From Rana temporaria (lineage: Eukaryota; Chordata; Amphibia; Anura; Ranidae), in the NCBI RefSeq assembly GCF_905171775.1, contig NC_053494.1:130860210-130924209 (forward strand): a stretch of DNA of 64,000 bases. The letters are read 5' to 3'. Below are positions 9,546-20,293 of this stretch, piece after piece. The stretch's first letter is position 1. Each line of letters begins with the position of its first letter. Below the pieces are notes generated by a model. The model was not told the origin of the DNA. It saw nothing but the letters and a program-made list of their open reading frames with translations, and did no database searches. The translations under genes and the position numbers were made by a program.

Positions 9546-9796
9546 ATTTAAGTTTAAGGTGCCATTCTGGAGCTGCTTGTAGAACTCTGTCTGCATAATG
9601 ACTCCTCCATCAGAGTTACTAGCAGCTAGCAGGACTATGCTGCAAAAGCCCTTATAATTGAAATAATATGAGTCAGAGTGGGGGGTGGGACAATCCGGAC
9701 ATTTTGTCCATCAATGGCACCACCACAGTTGGGAAAATCCCACTGATGCTGGGACTGGGCTTCAGCATCCTGCCATTGCTGTGGGTTGGAAGGAAA
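9546..9796 (-). pseudogene. PIF-Harbinger transposase, exon 2 (internally deleted)
   Basis: A polypyrimidine tract and AG acceptor (9797-9798) precede FPSNPQQWQD, DFPNCGGAIDG (first catalytic D) and NYKGFCSIVLLAA. The family's segment around the second catalytic Asp is missing, because LLAA jumps to NSDGGV. The sequence resumes as TEFYKQLQNGTLNL. One further frameshift lies near 9660. With exon 1 it forms a non-functional transposase with an intron of about 925 bp (9797-10720). Confidence 0.8.
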
Positions 9797-10720
9797 CTGT
9801 AGATTAAAAAAAGTAAATTACTACTTATGCACATAACATTCAAAGCATATTTCACACAAACATTCTTGGCCAACATAAGTATAAAACTTAAAGGAGTATT
9901 TATTGAAAAAAGTGTAAGGTCAACTTATATGATTCCTCACCCCCTCTGGTGGCCCATTCTAAAAATGTTATGGTGGGAGGAGGTAATGGGTAGATGTTTT
10001 GGAAAGGTAATCCTCTCCACTTCCATGAGAGCTGTTTGCATAAATAATGTTTAAGACTTTGGCCAGCCCCTCCTTACTTACACTATTGGCCGCCCAGTGG
10101 ACAGGAAAGAAGTGTCATAATCTAAAAATATGGATACACACTGTCCAAATTGAAGCACATTTTGACATTCATAAATTACCTATCAAGGTAATAGGAGACC
10201 AAAAAAATCTACCTTACAAGTTGAAGGTAATTAGGCAGGCCCTTGCACTACATGCTTTGGTGAATTCATCCAGAAATATGACCACAAAAGAGTTTTGAAA
10301 AGTCATCAGATAGAGTATTTTTTTCTATTGACTTTGCATTTTGGGGGGGGGGGGGGTAGGGCTCCAAATGAGTTTGGGATACAAAAAAATGGCTTATTGC
10401 ACTCTGCCTCAGGACAACAATAACATTTGGACAAATTTTAAGGGGTGTTTAGGGTAAGCCTAAAAATGTGGCCGACAAAAAAACTGTGTTAAGTTACTAG
10501 GCTAGGTGTGTATGGGCCCAGAAAAGCATGCTGGGGAGGTTAGTGATGGAAAATATGCATGAAGGCCAAAAAAGGAGCAGGAAAAGCTTACAGCATGCAT
10601 TAGGACAAAGAGGACATTCACACCATATTACAATATTGCTAATTATGGAATCAAGATATTAATGCAATACATAAGCAAATATTAAATACATAGAATGTGA
10701 TGTTTAAGGTAAAAACTTAC

Positions 10721-11181
10721 CCGAATATAGTCCTTCTGCAGTACTTGACTAATGGCTGAAAAGGTCTCTGAAATAATGAATCCCAGAGCCTGGGGGAGAT
10801 CCCAGTGGTAAACTTGAGGTCCTGGAGACTTCTCGCCATCGCCAAGTACCGCACGGGGGCTTTAAGCCTTTGCTCTGGAGTAATGGCAAGCCTCATGCAT
10901 GTGTCCTCCTTCTTAATATAGGGGGCCAACAATGCCAAGAGTTGGTGAAAGCAGGGGTCCGTCATCCACAGATAATTCCTAAAATCATCAGGATTATTCT
11001 CCTGGAGCTCCCACAGCAAAGGCATATGACATAACTGGTCACGATAAAGCAACCAATTTTTGTTCAAAGAACTCCTTCTCCTGTTCCTGGACTGGACTTG
11101 GGTCAAACCAATAACTCCAAGCCCAATGATAGCACGTTCTCTACTCCGAATCAGCAACATGGCTGGTTGACAAATGGGCAT
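10721..11181 (-). pseudogene. PIF-Harbinger transposase (HARBI1-like), exon 1
   Basis: The ATG at 11181 opens a frame with LQENNPDDFRNYL, MTDPCFHQLLALLAPYI and RLKAPVRYLAMARSLQDLKF, the N-terminal half of HARBI1-like transposases (a helix-turn-helix region before the DDE core). A one-base loss in a C run near 10793 shifts the frame. In the other frame the family sequence continues (ALGFIISETFSAISQVLQKD) to a good splice donor, CGG|GTAAGT, at 10720. So the gene had an intron and is now broken. Confidence 0.8.
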
Positions 11182-11302
11182 TCAGAAACAAACTGAAAAG
11201 CACAAACTGAAAAGCGCAAATCAACACTCACCAAACTTCTACTAACATGAAATTAGCAGAAGGAGCCCAAAGGGTGGCGTATGACAACTGAACTTCCTCT
11301 TA

Positions 11303-11676
11303 GGCCCCGTACAGACGACCGAACATGTCTGCTGAAACAGGTCCGAGGACCAGTTTCAGCAGACATGTTCGGTCGTCTGTACAGCCGAGCGGACAGGATT
11401 CCAGCATACATTTGCCCGCCGGGCCTTTTTCCAGCGGGCAAATATTTCCAAACTTGTTTAGAAACAGCCCGCTGGAATCCTGTCCGCTCGGACATGTTCG
11501 GTCGTCTGTACAGACCTACCGTACATGTCCGAGCGGCCGCCATCCCTCGCATGCGTCGAATGACGTGGAAGTATCGAGTACGCGCGGATTTCTGTATGAT
11601 GGTGAGTACAGCCATCATACAGAAATCCCCGGGCAAACATGTACGCTGAAAACGGTCCACCCGTGTGTACAAGGCC
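11303..11676. mobile_element. Palindromic MITE, GGCCCCGTACA-terminus family
   Basis: The ends are GGCCCCGTACAGACGACC and an inverted GTGTGTACAAGGCC. The two halves are inverted copies, so open frames appear on both strands without coding meaning. The flanks are TTA (left) and TAA (right), so the duplication is imperfect. Confidence 0.7.
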
Positions 11677-11837
11677 TAAGTGGTTTTGTAGCACGTCTAA
11701 TACGTCACTACGTGTGTTGGCCGACAATTCTTTGCTGTTTGTATGCAAGACAAGTTCATGACCAACGCCCTTCAGACAAAAGTCTGATGTTTTGTCTGTG
11801 GAAAATCTGATTGTGTGTACGAGGCTTCAGACTCTTA

Positions 11838-12297
11838 GGCCCCGTACACACGACTGGATCTATCCGCTGAAACTGGTCCGACGGACCAGTTTCAGCGGAC
11901 AGATCCGGTCGTATGTAGGCCCGACCGGACAATTGTCCGGCGGATCGGACAGTTTCCAGCGGCCAAAAATTTCTTAGCATGCTAAGAAATCTGTCCGCTG
12001 GAAACCTGTCCGTCGGACGTGTTCGGGCGTCTGTACAGACTCACCAGACACGTCCGACCGACCGCCATCCCTCGCATGCGTCGTACTGATTCGACGCATG
12101 CGTGGAAGCTTTGAACTTCCAGGGCCGCCCACGTCGCCGCATCATCGTCGCGGCCACGTCCCCGCGTATTGTTTACGCGCGGATTTCTGTCTGATGGTGT
12201 GTACAACCATCAGACAGAAATCTCCGGGCGGACATGTCCGCTGAAAACGGCCCGGCGGACCGTTTTCAGCGGACTGTCTGTCCGTGTGTACGAGGCC
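11838..12297. mobile_element. Palindromic MITE, GGCCCCGTACA-terminus family, TTA duplication
   Basis: GGCCCCGTACACACGAC at the left faces GTGTGTACGAGGCC at the right. TTA copies sit at 11835-11837 and 12298-12300. The 3-bp TTA duplication fits PIF-Harbinger-type insertion. Confidence 0.8.
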
Positions 12298-12399
12298 TTA
12301 ATTCTTTGGAGGAAAGGTGTATTAGCCAGTTTGGATACATGCAGCCATTAGTTATCATGCAACAAGACAGAGCAGACTCCATGAGTTTGTGCTGAAAGA

Positions 12400-12855
12400 A
12401 CAGACAAGTGCAAAAATAATATGCAATATAAAATCTTGCATGTCAGTGTTACAATTGTCTGGCAGACGTGTTGTGTCAGATAATCCAACCGTGTTTATGC
12501 ACCATCAGACAATTATTGGCTGAATTAACGACAACAAAAGTTGGCTGTTCATGCTCACCAACTGTTGGGCAATAAATCTGTTACGTTGGTTTATCCAATC
12601 GTGTGTACGCAAATCCGTCCAATTAAAATCCAAAATACAAACACGCATGCTCGGAACCAATGCTAAACATCAGACAACAATAGCAGAAGTTGCCAAAAGG
12701 GTGGCGGTAAAGAGCTGAAAAAACATGTGGTTTGGTGAATGTTGGCTGAAAATGTTGTGCCGTGTGTATGCAGAACAAGTTCACGACCAACACCCTTCGG
12801 ACCAAAATCCACGGAAAAGTTGGATGGAAGTCCGATCGTGTGTATGAGGCTTAAG
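12400..12855. mobile_element. Degenerate relative of the palindromic MITEs
   Basis: It holds scattered motifs of the preceding elements (ccgatcgtgtgtatgaggctta at the right end, caccatcagacaa near 12500) and no clean ends. Matching fragments at 11680-11835 suggest an older element into which the previous MITE inserted. Confidence 0.45.
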
Positions 12856-12872
12856 TCTTAAGAATATTTTTC

Positions 12873-13297
12873 AAGCAGGATCGGGCTGGCTTGTCTTACA
12901 TGGGAAGGGGGACTGCAATGAGGGCACAGTAAGGCAGCAATGATGGTGAGGGAGGCTGCAGTGAGGGCACAGTAAGGTGGCAGTGATGGTGAGGCTGCAA
13001 TGAGGGCACGGTAAGGCTGCAATGATGGTTAGGTGGCAATGATGTGCACGGTGAGGCGGCAATGATGGGCACGGTGAGGCGGCAAAGATGGGCATGGTGA
13101 GCCGACAATGATGGGCACGGTGAGGCTGCATCCCTCAATCCTCATACATTTTTTTTAATGTAAGTGCACCTGTATGATTTTTACGTTAGTATATGTGCGT
13201 TTTGAGGGTTGGGGGACTTTCAGGTTGTTTTTGGCGAGGGGGGGCGGCATTGGAGGACCAGGCCTTGGGCGGCAAAGGGAGTAAATCCGGGCCTGAT
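12873..13297. mobile_element. Degenerate hAT-type MITE with internal minisatellite
   Basis: The right end ggcaaagggagtaaatccgg, followed by gcctg, is the same as in the hAT MITE at 6838-7121. The left end reads caggatcgggctgg. The 8-bp flanks agree only at 5 positions. Between 12904 and 13120 a loose 20-40 bp repeat (ggcagcaatgatg-type) has expanded. Confidence 0.55.
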
Positions 13298-13906
13298 CAC
13301 AAGCTGAGTCAAAATGGAGGAAGAAAAAATCTAAAAAACACTGAAGAACCTGGAGAATATAAAGCTCTTCTACTCCCTGGGGAGAGAGGCCTCTCTCCCA
13401 CACGAACTCACCCCTCAAAGTTTAACTGAGCAGCGGTGTGCTGCATTCGGGTATATAATACCCTTTTCTGGTTCTGACCTCTAATGAACATTGTTTATAC
13501 CTCTCCAGACAGTTGGAGATCTATTGTTGTTATCTATGCACTTTTGTCTTTTTTTTTTTTTTTTTTTTTTTCTTTCTATCGTTTTTCCTTGGTTTAAATT
13601 TTCATTACAGTCAGAAATGATGGTTCTAACTTCGCCTCCTAGGTGCTTCCACAGTTAACTTTTTCAGCCAACTTCACCCAGAATATCCACGTTGAGAAGG
13701 TCTTCTCTTCACCACAACTAACATCAGAGGTCCCTTCGTCACATCGGGACATCTAGATCTTCAGACTGTAAGTACTGGCAATACAGGACTTTTACATTGG
13801 TTTCACCCCATAACAATTTGGCGTATCACCACAAGAGGGAGCTCTGTACACATGAACAGTTTTGCAAAGATACAAAACATCATATAAAGGTAGCTTCCTT
13901 GACTAC
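13298..13906 (+). other. Upstream part of LINE A (inter-ORF-like, no ORF1 visible)
   Basis: It contains a 20-plus T run near 13550 and no coding frame. By comparison with LINE B it is probably the segment between ORF1 and ORF2, so LINE A is 5'-truncated. Confidence 0.4.
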
Positions 13907-14134
13907 ATGGGGGTGACATTCTTATCTATTAACACAAAAGGGCTCAATCATCCTGCCAAAAGGAAAACACTGTGGAAAGAAGCCCAGCAATTTAAATGTG
14001 ATGTCCTGTGTGCTTAGGAAATGCATTTTAGCAATATAGCACCTCCTAAATGCTCCAACAACCACTTCCTGCATATTTTCTCTGCCAACACGGATTCCAA
14101 AAAAAGAGATGTTCTCACTACAATTAGAGACACT
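13907..14134 (+). pseudogene. LINE A ORF2, first part of the endonuclease
   Basis: The ATG at 13907 leads to FLSINTKGLNHPAKRKTLW and CDVLCA, matching the start of L1/Tx1-type AP endonucleases. A stop replaces the glutamine of the usual QETH motif at about 14018. The frame then continues with HFSNIAPPK up to the insertion point. Confidence 0.8.
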
Positions 14135-14626
14135 GGGGCTGATTTACCAAGCCTTTGCTCCATGACTCATGGAGCAAAGCCAGGAATAACAGCCGTTTTT
14201 ACATTTACTAAAGAAATACGCCTGCAGTGCAGTGTATTTCTTTATTTACTAAAATGCCTGGTGCGCCTGTATAGACCTGGCGCACGGCATTTAAAAATGT
14301 AAATAGACGGGGTTTGGGTGGGAGTTTATTAGGGGGGGATGTGGGGTGATGTTGTGAAGTGTAGTGACATGTGTTTGTTTGAGTGTTGCAGGTCGAATTG
14401 AAAGTGAAAGTGATTTTTGGGAACCGATCGCCGTACACCTGCACAGTACGTCTGAACCTCGGGAGGTTTACTTGCATACTGGGCATGCGTACACGGCAAT
14501 TTCGGAGATTCACGCACGCCTTGTCAGTACGCCGGGAAACTCTTGGTAAATTCCAAGCGGCGTAGCTGTAATTGTGCGGGTTGACGCGGCGCACGTGAAT
14601 CCTGAACTGTTTTCAGCTTACGCTGA

Positions 14627-16864
14627 CCATGAAGGGGAACTCTGCGCCAAATTTCAAACAAAAATACCAGGCTCTTAGGCTTGGTCTGGAACATAAGGGG
14701 TTAAACCTACACCGAAAAACAGCGTGGGGTTCCCCCCAGATCCAGACCAAGCCCTTGGCCCAAGCACGCAGTCTGGCCGGACAGGAATGGGGGTGTGGAC
14801 GAGCGAGCGCCCCCCCCTCCTGAGCCGTACCAGACCGCATGCCCTCAACAAAGCACTCTTGTCCCTATGTCGATAGGGACAAGAGCCTCTTTCCGACAAC
14901 CCTGGCTGTTGGTTGTCGGGGTATGCAAGCGGGGGCTTATTGGAATCTGGGAGCCCCCTTTAATAAGGTGGCCCCCAGATGCCAGCCCCCACCCTATGTG
15001 AATGAGTATGGGGTACATCGTACCCCTACCCATTCACCTGGGGGGAAAATGTAAAGTAAAAAAACACACCACACAGGTTTTTAAAATAATTTATTAGTCA
15101 GCTCTGGGGGTCTTCTGCCAGGGCCCCCCCTTTCTTCTTTAAGCTCTTTTACAAGGGGGGTGTAGGCCTGGTCTTCTCTCTTCCGCCGGGGCCCTGGGCT
15201 TTTCTGCCAGGGGGGGCGCCACATTCCCGGTCTTCTCCAGTGCCTTCTGCCGGGGCCCCCCTACCCCTTTAAGCTATATTACATTGCCGGGGGGGGGGCG
15301 CCACCCCCCAATCTTTATCAGTGCCTTCCGCCGGGGCCCCCGTCTTCCTCGTTTTCTGCCGGGGGTGCGCCAACCCCCCCGGTCTTTTTCCGGTTACTTT
15401 TTCATGCTAGGATGTCCCCATGTTGATGGGGACAAGGGCCTCATCCCCACAACCCTTGCCCGGTGGTTGTGGGGGGCTTATCGAAATCTGGAAGACCCCT
15501 TTAACAAAGGGGACCCCCAGATTCCGCCCCCCCCCTGTGTGAAATGGTAATGGGGTACATTGTACCTCTACCATTTCACAAAAAAAGTGACAAAAATGTA
15601 AAAAATGACAGTAGCCGGTTTTTGACAATTCTTTTATTAATATCTTCTTTCCGCGCTTCTTCTTCTTCTTTTCTTCTTTTCTTCTTTCATTCGGGTTTCT
15701 TCCTCCATCTTCCTCTGCTTCTTTCTTGGGACTTCTCGTCTGCATCTTGACCAGCGTCTTCTTCCATCTTCTTCTCCTTCCGTCGGCCTTCTCGTCCCGC
15801 ATCTTCTTGTTCTTCTGGACGCTGCGCTTGAAATTGAAGTCCCCGCCGTGTGCTGCTCCTGTGACCCCGCCCCCCCCCTGACGCCACAGGTAAACTCATA
15901 AGAAAGTCCGCGTGTGGTATATGTGTGTCAGAGGGGGGCGGGGTCACAGAGCATCACACAGCGGGAACTTCAATTGGAAGCTTGTCCGCATCTTGCACGG
16001 CTTCTTCTTCTCTGGACGCTGCGCTTGAAATTGAATTCCCCGCCGTGTGCCGCTCATGTGACCCCGCCCCCTCTGACACACATGACTTTCTTATGAGTTT
16101 ACCTGTTGCGTTCAATTTCAAGCGCAGCGTCCGAAGAAGAAGATGCGGACGAGAAGGCCGACGGAAGGAGAAGAAAATGGGAGAAGACGCCGGGCAAGAT
16201 GCGGACGAGAAGACCCAAGAAAGAAGCAGAGGAAGAAGAAGATGGGGGACAAGAAGGACGACGGAAGGAAAAGAAGATGGAAGAAGACGCCGGGCAAGAT
16301 GCAGACGAGAAGTCCCAAGAAAGAAGCAGAGGAAGATGGATGAAGAAACCCGAATTAAAGAAGAAAAGAAGAAGATGGAAGAAGAAGAAGCGCGGAAAGA
16401 AGATATTAATAAAAGAATTGTCAAAAACCGGCTACTGTCATTTTTAAAAATTTTTACACTTTTTTTGGTGAAATGGTAGAGGTACAATGTACCCTATTAC
16501 CATTTCACACAGGGGGGGCCGGGATCTGGGGGTCCCCTTTGTTAAAGGGGTCTTCCAGATTTCGATAAGCCCCCTGCCCACAGACCCCCACAACCACCGG
16601 CCAGGGTTGTGGGGATGAGGCCCTTGTCCCCATCAACACGGGGACATCCTCCCCATGTTGAGGGCATGTGGCCTGGTACGGTTCAGGAGAGGGGGGTTGC
16701 ACTCTGTCCCCCCCTCTTTTCTGTGGCCGGCCAGGTTAACGTGCTCGGATAAGGGGTCTGGTGTGGATTTTTGGGGGGACTCCACGCCATTTTTTTTTTA
16801 AATTTGGGGTGGAGTTCCCCTTAAAATCCACACCAGACCTGAAGGGCCTGGTATGGATATTCTC
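14627..16864. mobile_element. MITE family A, copy 2, as a nested compound palindrome
   Basis: The outer arms start aaggggaactctgcgcc and end ggagttccccttaa, with the cgtaccagacc and tggcctggtacgg blocks opposed. An inner palindrome (about 15540-16510) has arms gaaatggtaatggggtacat and its complement, plus a 120-bp block of GAA/CTT-rich sequence in inverted copies. Long open frames here (for example 15925-16479) come from GAA-rich repeats and are not genes. Confidence 0.7.
15620..16450. repeat. Inverted purine/pyrimidine-rich (GAAGAA/TTCTTC) arms
   Basis: Pyrimidine-rich sequence at 15640-15800 is mirrored as purine-rich sequence at 16130-16400, including the exact block gacaattcttttattaatat and its complement. 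Each arm is strongly strand-asymmetric. Confidence 0.75.
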
Positions 16865-17573
16865 AACAAGCAGTAAAAGAAAATTAAACAAGCCCTCACC
16901 TCTTTAGCTGCTTGTACTTCGAAGTAATTTGTTCTCTAAGATCCCCAAAAATTACAACAAAGAATCTAAAGTCAAGTTTCAGTCTGTTTCTAACAGCTTA
17001 CAAACACCTGGGCCCAGATTCACAAAGGACTTTTTTTTTTATGAATGAATCCTCTCAGAATTGCCGGGAGCCGACAATTCATTATAGCCGCGAGTGAATT
17101 TTAAATGCCTTTTTTTCTTTCAGAATGTCATTTTGTGCAGGGACAGTTCTAAGTGTGGGAAACATGCGCTATTTTACATGCTGACTTTACACACCCCCCT
17201 AGGTACGAAATTTTAAGGAATATTTCACTTTTATTGTTTCACTTTAAGCATTATAAAATTTACTTATTTATATTTATTTATTTATTCCCGAAAAAACGGC
17301 CGTTTAAAAAAAAAAAAAAAGCATTGATACATGTCCCCTGGGGCAGGACTCAGGTCCCCAAACACTTTTTAGGACAAAACTTGCATATTAACATTTAAAA
17401 TGAACACTTTTGATTTCTCCCATAGAATTCTATAGGGAGTTCAGCGGCGGCTTTCCATATTACTTGCATTGCGCCCTGTGCTACGCTGGTTCATGCGCCT
17501 AATTAAGGCTTTATCCAGCACACTAATTAAGCCATGACCCGGCGCAGCGCAGTGATAATAGTAAATCAGCCCC

Positions 17574-19137
17574 ACTGTCTCCTTTCAACTCCATGAGGAA
17601 GATACAGAGGGATGGTATATAATATTAATATGTGACCTAAACTCCACAACGTATACCATCGCCAATATATTCGCCCCCTAATTCCAACCAAATTCGCTTC
17701 TTCAACAAAACAATACGCAAATTCCGGGCACACCAGAAGCGGTCCTTGATACTTTGTGGAGACTTTAATCTTATTCCAGACTCAACTTTGGATTCTACTT
17801 CAGCATCCCCCAGACTAGGAAGAACGCCCAAGATGCGATACACCAAAACAACCTGTATGACGCATGGCGTTGTCTTCATGCTCACGAAAGAGACTTCACC
17901 TTTTTTCAGCTCTACACTGGTCCTATTCACGCATAGACGTTTATTTGGTGGATCAGTGGACCTTGTCAAGAACAATGCATTCTTCAATTAACATCATTAT
18001 ATGGTCAGACCACGCATCATCAGTGGTACTGACGCTTAAAGACTCATTCTCCTCTAACCCAGTACCAGTATGGAGGGCAAACCCTCTCCTCTTACAAAGG
18101 AAAGATACCAAAAAATCATTGGAGCAATATGTATCTTTACGCTATGGAACGCCCATAAGGCGTTCATGAGAGGTATTTTTATAAAACTCGGGTCAGGGAG
18201 GAGGAGGCAATACCAAAAGCAGATGCAGGATATTACAAACAAAGATCACAATCTAGAAATACAAAATAAACAGCACCCTACACTTCAGTTTTAACCCAGC
18301 TCCGCTATGAGCTGTGATTACTTCTATTGGGTGAGTTTGAAAAATCTTCTAGGAGGTTGAAATCAAACTACTATGTAAATGGGAATAGAGCAGGGAAACT
18401 GTTAGCCCAACGCCTGCGCGGCTGTAGATATAAGTCCAAAATTCCATTTATTATCCACCCACTTACCAAAGAAAAACATTACCATCCTAACGACATAGCG
18501 GATGCCTTTAGTTACTACTATGGCTCATTGTACAATTTAGCTGAAGATCCTCATATCAACCAACCCACCCCAGAGTCAATTAATAACTTTCTAAAAAAAG
18601 GTATCCCTTCCACAACTAACTCCAAACCAATGACTTCTTCTCAATTCCCCCTTCACCAATCAAGAAGTACTACAAGCTATTGACTCACTTCCATTAATTA
18701 AATCCCCAGGTTCGGACGGGTATATTAGGGCATATTTTAAGACCTTTAAACATCTTTTAGTACCATATTTAACTAAAGTATACAATGCTGCAACTGCCTC
18801 CTTGTCCTTCCCCCCAGAAATGATCATAACATTGCCAAAGCCATGGAACGATACCCCCCACAACTTTAGACCAATATCTCTCCTTAATATTGATTTGAAA
18901 CTATACACCAAACTAATAGCCTTATAACTAATCAATATCCTTCCCTGACTTATACATCCGGACCAATCAGGGTTCATGAAGGGCCACCAGACCACTGATG
19001 CCACGAGACGCCTCATTAACATTATCCACCATGCAAATCTAAACGGAACACCTTCTCTGCTGCTGGATGCAGAGAAGGCGTTCGACAAGATACATTGAGG
19101 ATACCTGTCTGGGGTGTTAGAGGCTTTCGGTTGTAAT
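17574..19137 (+). pseudogene. LINE A ORF2, endonuclease C-terminus and first half of RT
   Basis: The sequence continues from the first part: CGDFNLIPDSTLD, then WSDHASS (catalytic SDH), the KSPGSDG RT block, FRPISLLNIDLK, IHPDQSGFMKG and LLLDAEKAFDKI (motif A). Several frameshifts and stops are present, for example between 18683 and 18700 and at 18926. The piece ends at the hAT MITE. Confidence 0.85.
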
Positions 19138-19508
19138 CAGGGCCGATCCGCCCTATAGGCTCACTATGCAAGCCGCTTAGGGCCCCGCAAAGCCGCGGAG
19201 GCCCCCTCTAAATTACTAGAGGCCCCACCTGGTGAGAAGTCATTTTTGACCCCTCACCCCACTTCTTAACTCGCTGGCTGCATGGGAGAAGAGATAAGAA
19301 GTCAGCACCCCCCGCTTCTCACTTTAATGTAAGATGTCATTTCCGACAGCAGAACACCCCCTCCCCCCACTTCTCAACTTTAATCTTTAATGTGACATGT
19401 CACTGTCGGCAGCGCCCCCTCGATTCACGGCAGCCCCCCCCCCGCTTCTCAACTTTAATGTGACATGTCATTTTTCTTAGGGCCCCAGGGAGGCCAGGAT
19501 CGGCACTG
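19138..19508. mobile_element. hAT MITE in LINE A with 8-bp target duplication
   Basis: gttgtaat occurs at 19130-19137 and 19509-19516. The ends are CAGGGCCGATCC and GGATCGGCACTG. It contains three repeats of a cttctcaactttaatgtgacatgtcatt-type unit (split here by variation). No coding content. Confidence 0.9.
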
Positions 19509-19652
19509 GTTGTAATGATCCGATTTTATCCGCAATCATGGCCTTGTATACCAGACCCTCTGCCCAGGTCTACACCTCAGGCATCCTATCCACTCCGTTT
19601 CCCATCACGAATAAAACTCGCCAGGACGCCCACTCTCACCACTAATCTTTAA
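19509..19652 (+). pseudogene. LINE A ORF2, RT motif B region
   Basis: It reads GCNDPILSAIMALYTRPSAQ, then VYTSGILSTPFPITNKTRQ, the segment before the GCPLSP motif, with a frameshift inside that motif. It ends at ctaatctttaa, where the TTAA element begins. Confidence 0.75.
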
Positions 19653-20293
19653 CCAATTGCCGACCATCGCACGACGATATACATCGGCAGAATGGCACGG
19701 GTAGGCAAATAGACGTATATATACGTCATAGACGTGCGCACGGGGTGTGCCGGGTGTGCCTGGGCACACCCTAATGCCCAGGCACACCCGGCGGGCGGCT
19801 CCAGTGTGTGAGACAAGAGAGAGCCATCGGGCGGCTCAGCGTGTGAGACTCGAGAGAGCCGTCGGGCGGCTCAGCGTCTTACACCAGAAAATGTGTGTGG
19901 TGGCGCGGCAGTGGGCAGCAATCAGCAACACCCCTGGGGAGATGTGGGCGGCTGGGCATCCATTGCTAGCGCCGAGACTCGGGCACCGCCTCCTCCTTGA
20001 CCTCGTCCCCTGACCCCGCCTTCCCTAGGAGGCAAGTGTCCGCAGGGTACCCCATGCTTCTAGAGCATGAACTGCGCTGTGATGTGAGGCCCGGAGCTGG
20101 AGGACAGCCGCTCACTGGGGGCACAAAGCTGTCACCGAGGATGGGCAGGAGGCGCAGGCTGCTGCGGGAGGCTGGAATTGGACGGATCGAAGCAGGGAGA
20201 CTGGCATCATGGTATGGAAGGTACCGTCCATCATACACACCTGCAGACAGAGACTGGGACAGAGGTGGGACTGCAGTAACAGGGCTAGGGGTC

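Larger units (their letters stand above)
14135..17573. mobile_element. Harbinger-type MITE inserted in LINE A, 3-bp ACT duplication
   Basis: The termini GGGGCTGATTTAC and GTAAATCAGCCCC are exact inverted copies. ACT flanks both sides (14132-14134, 17574-17576). Removing the insert joins the LINE endonuclease frame (TTIRDT to VSFQLHEE). Most of its 3.4 kb is other elements nested within (14627-16864). Confidence 0.8.

Noticed and set aside
11253..11810. ORFs on both strands with repeated TCLLKQVRGPVSADMFGR-like peptides
   Set aside because: The palindromic MITE generates the same peptides in both directions.
15407..16487. Overlapping Lys/Glu/Arg-rich ORFs of 66-184 codons on both strands
   Set aside because: They are products of GAA-rich inverted repeats; mirrored copies on both strands argue against coding.
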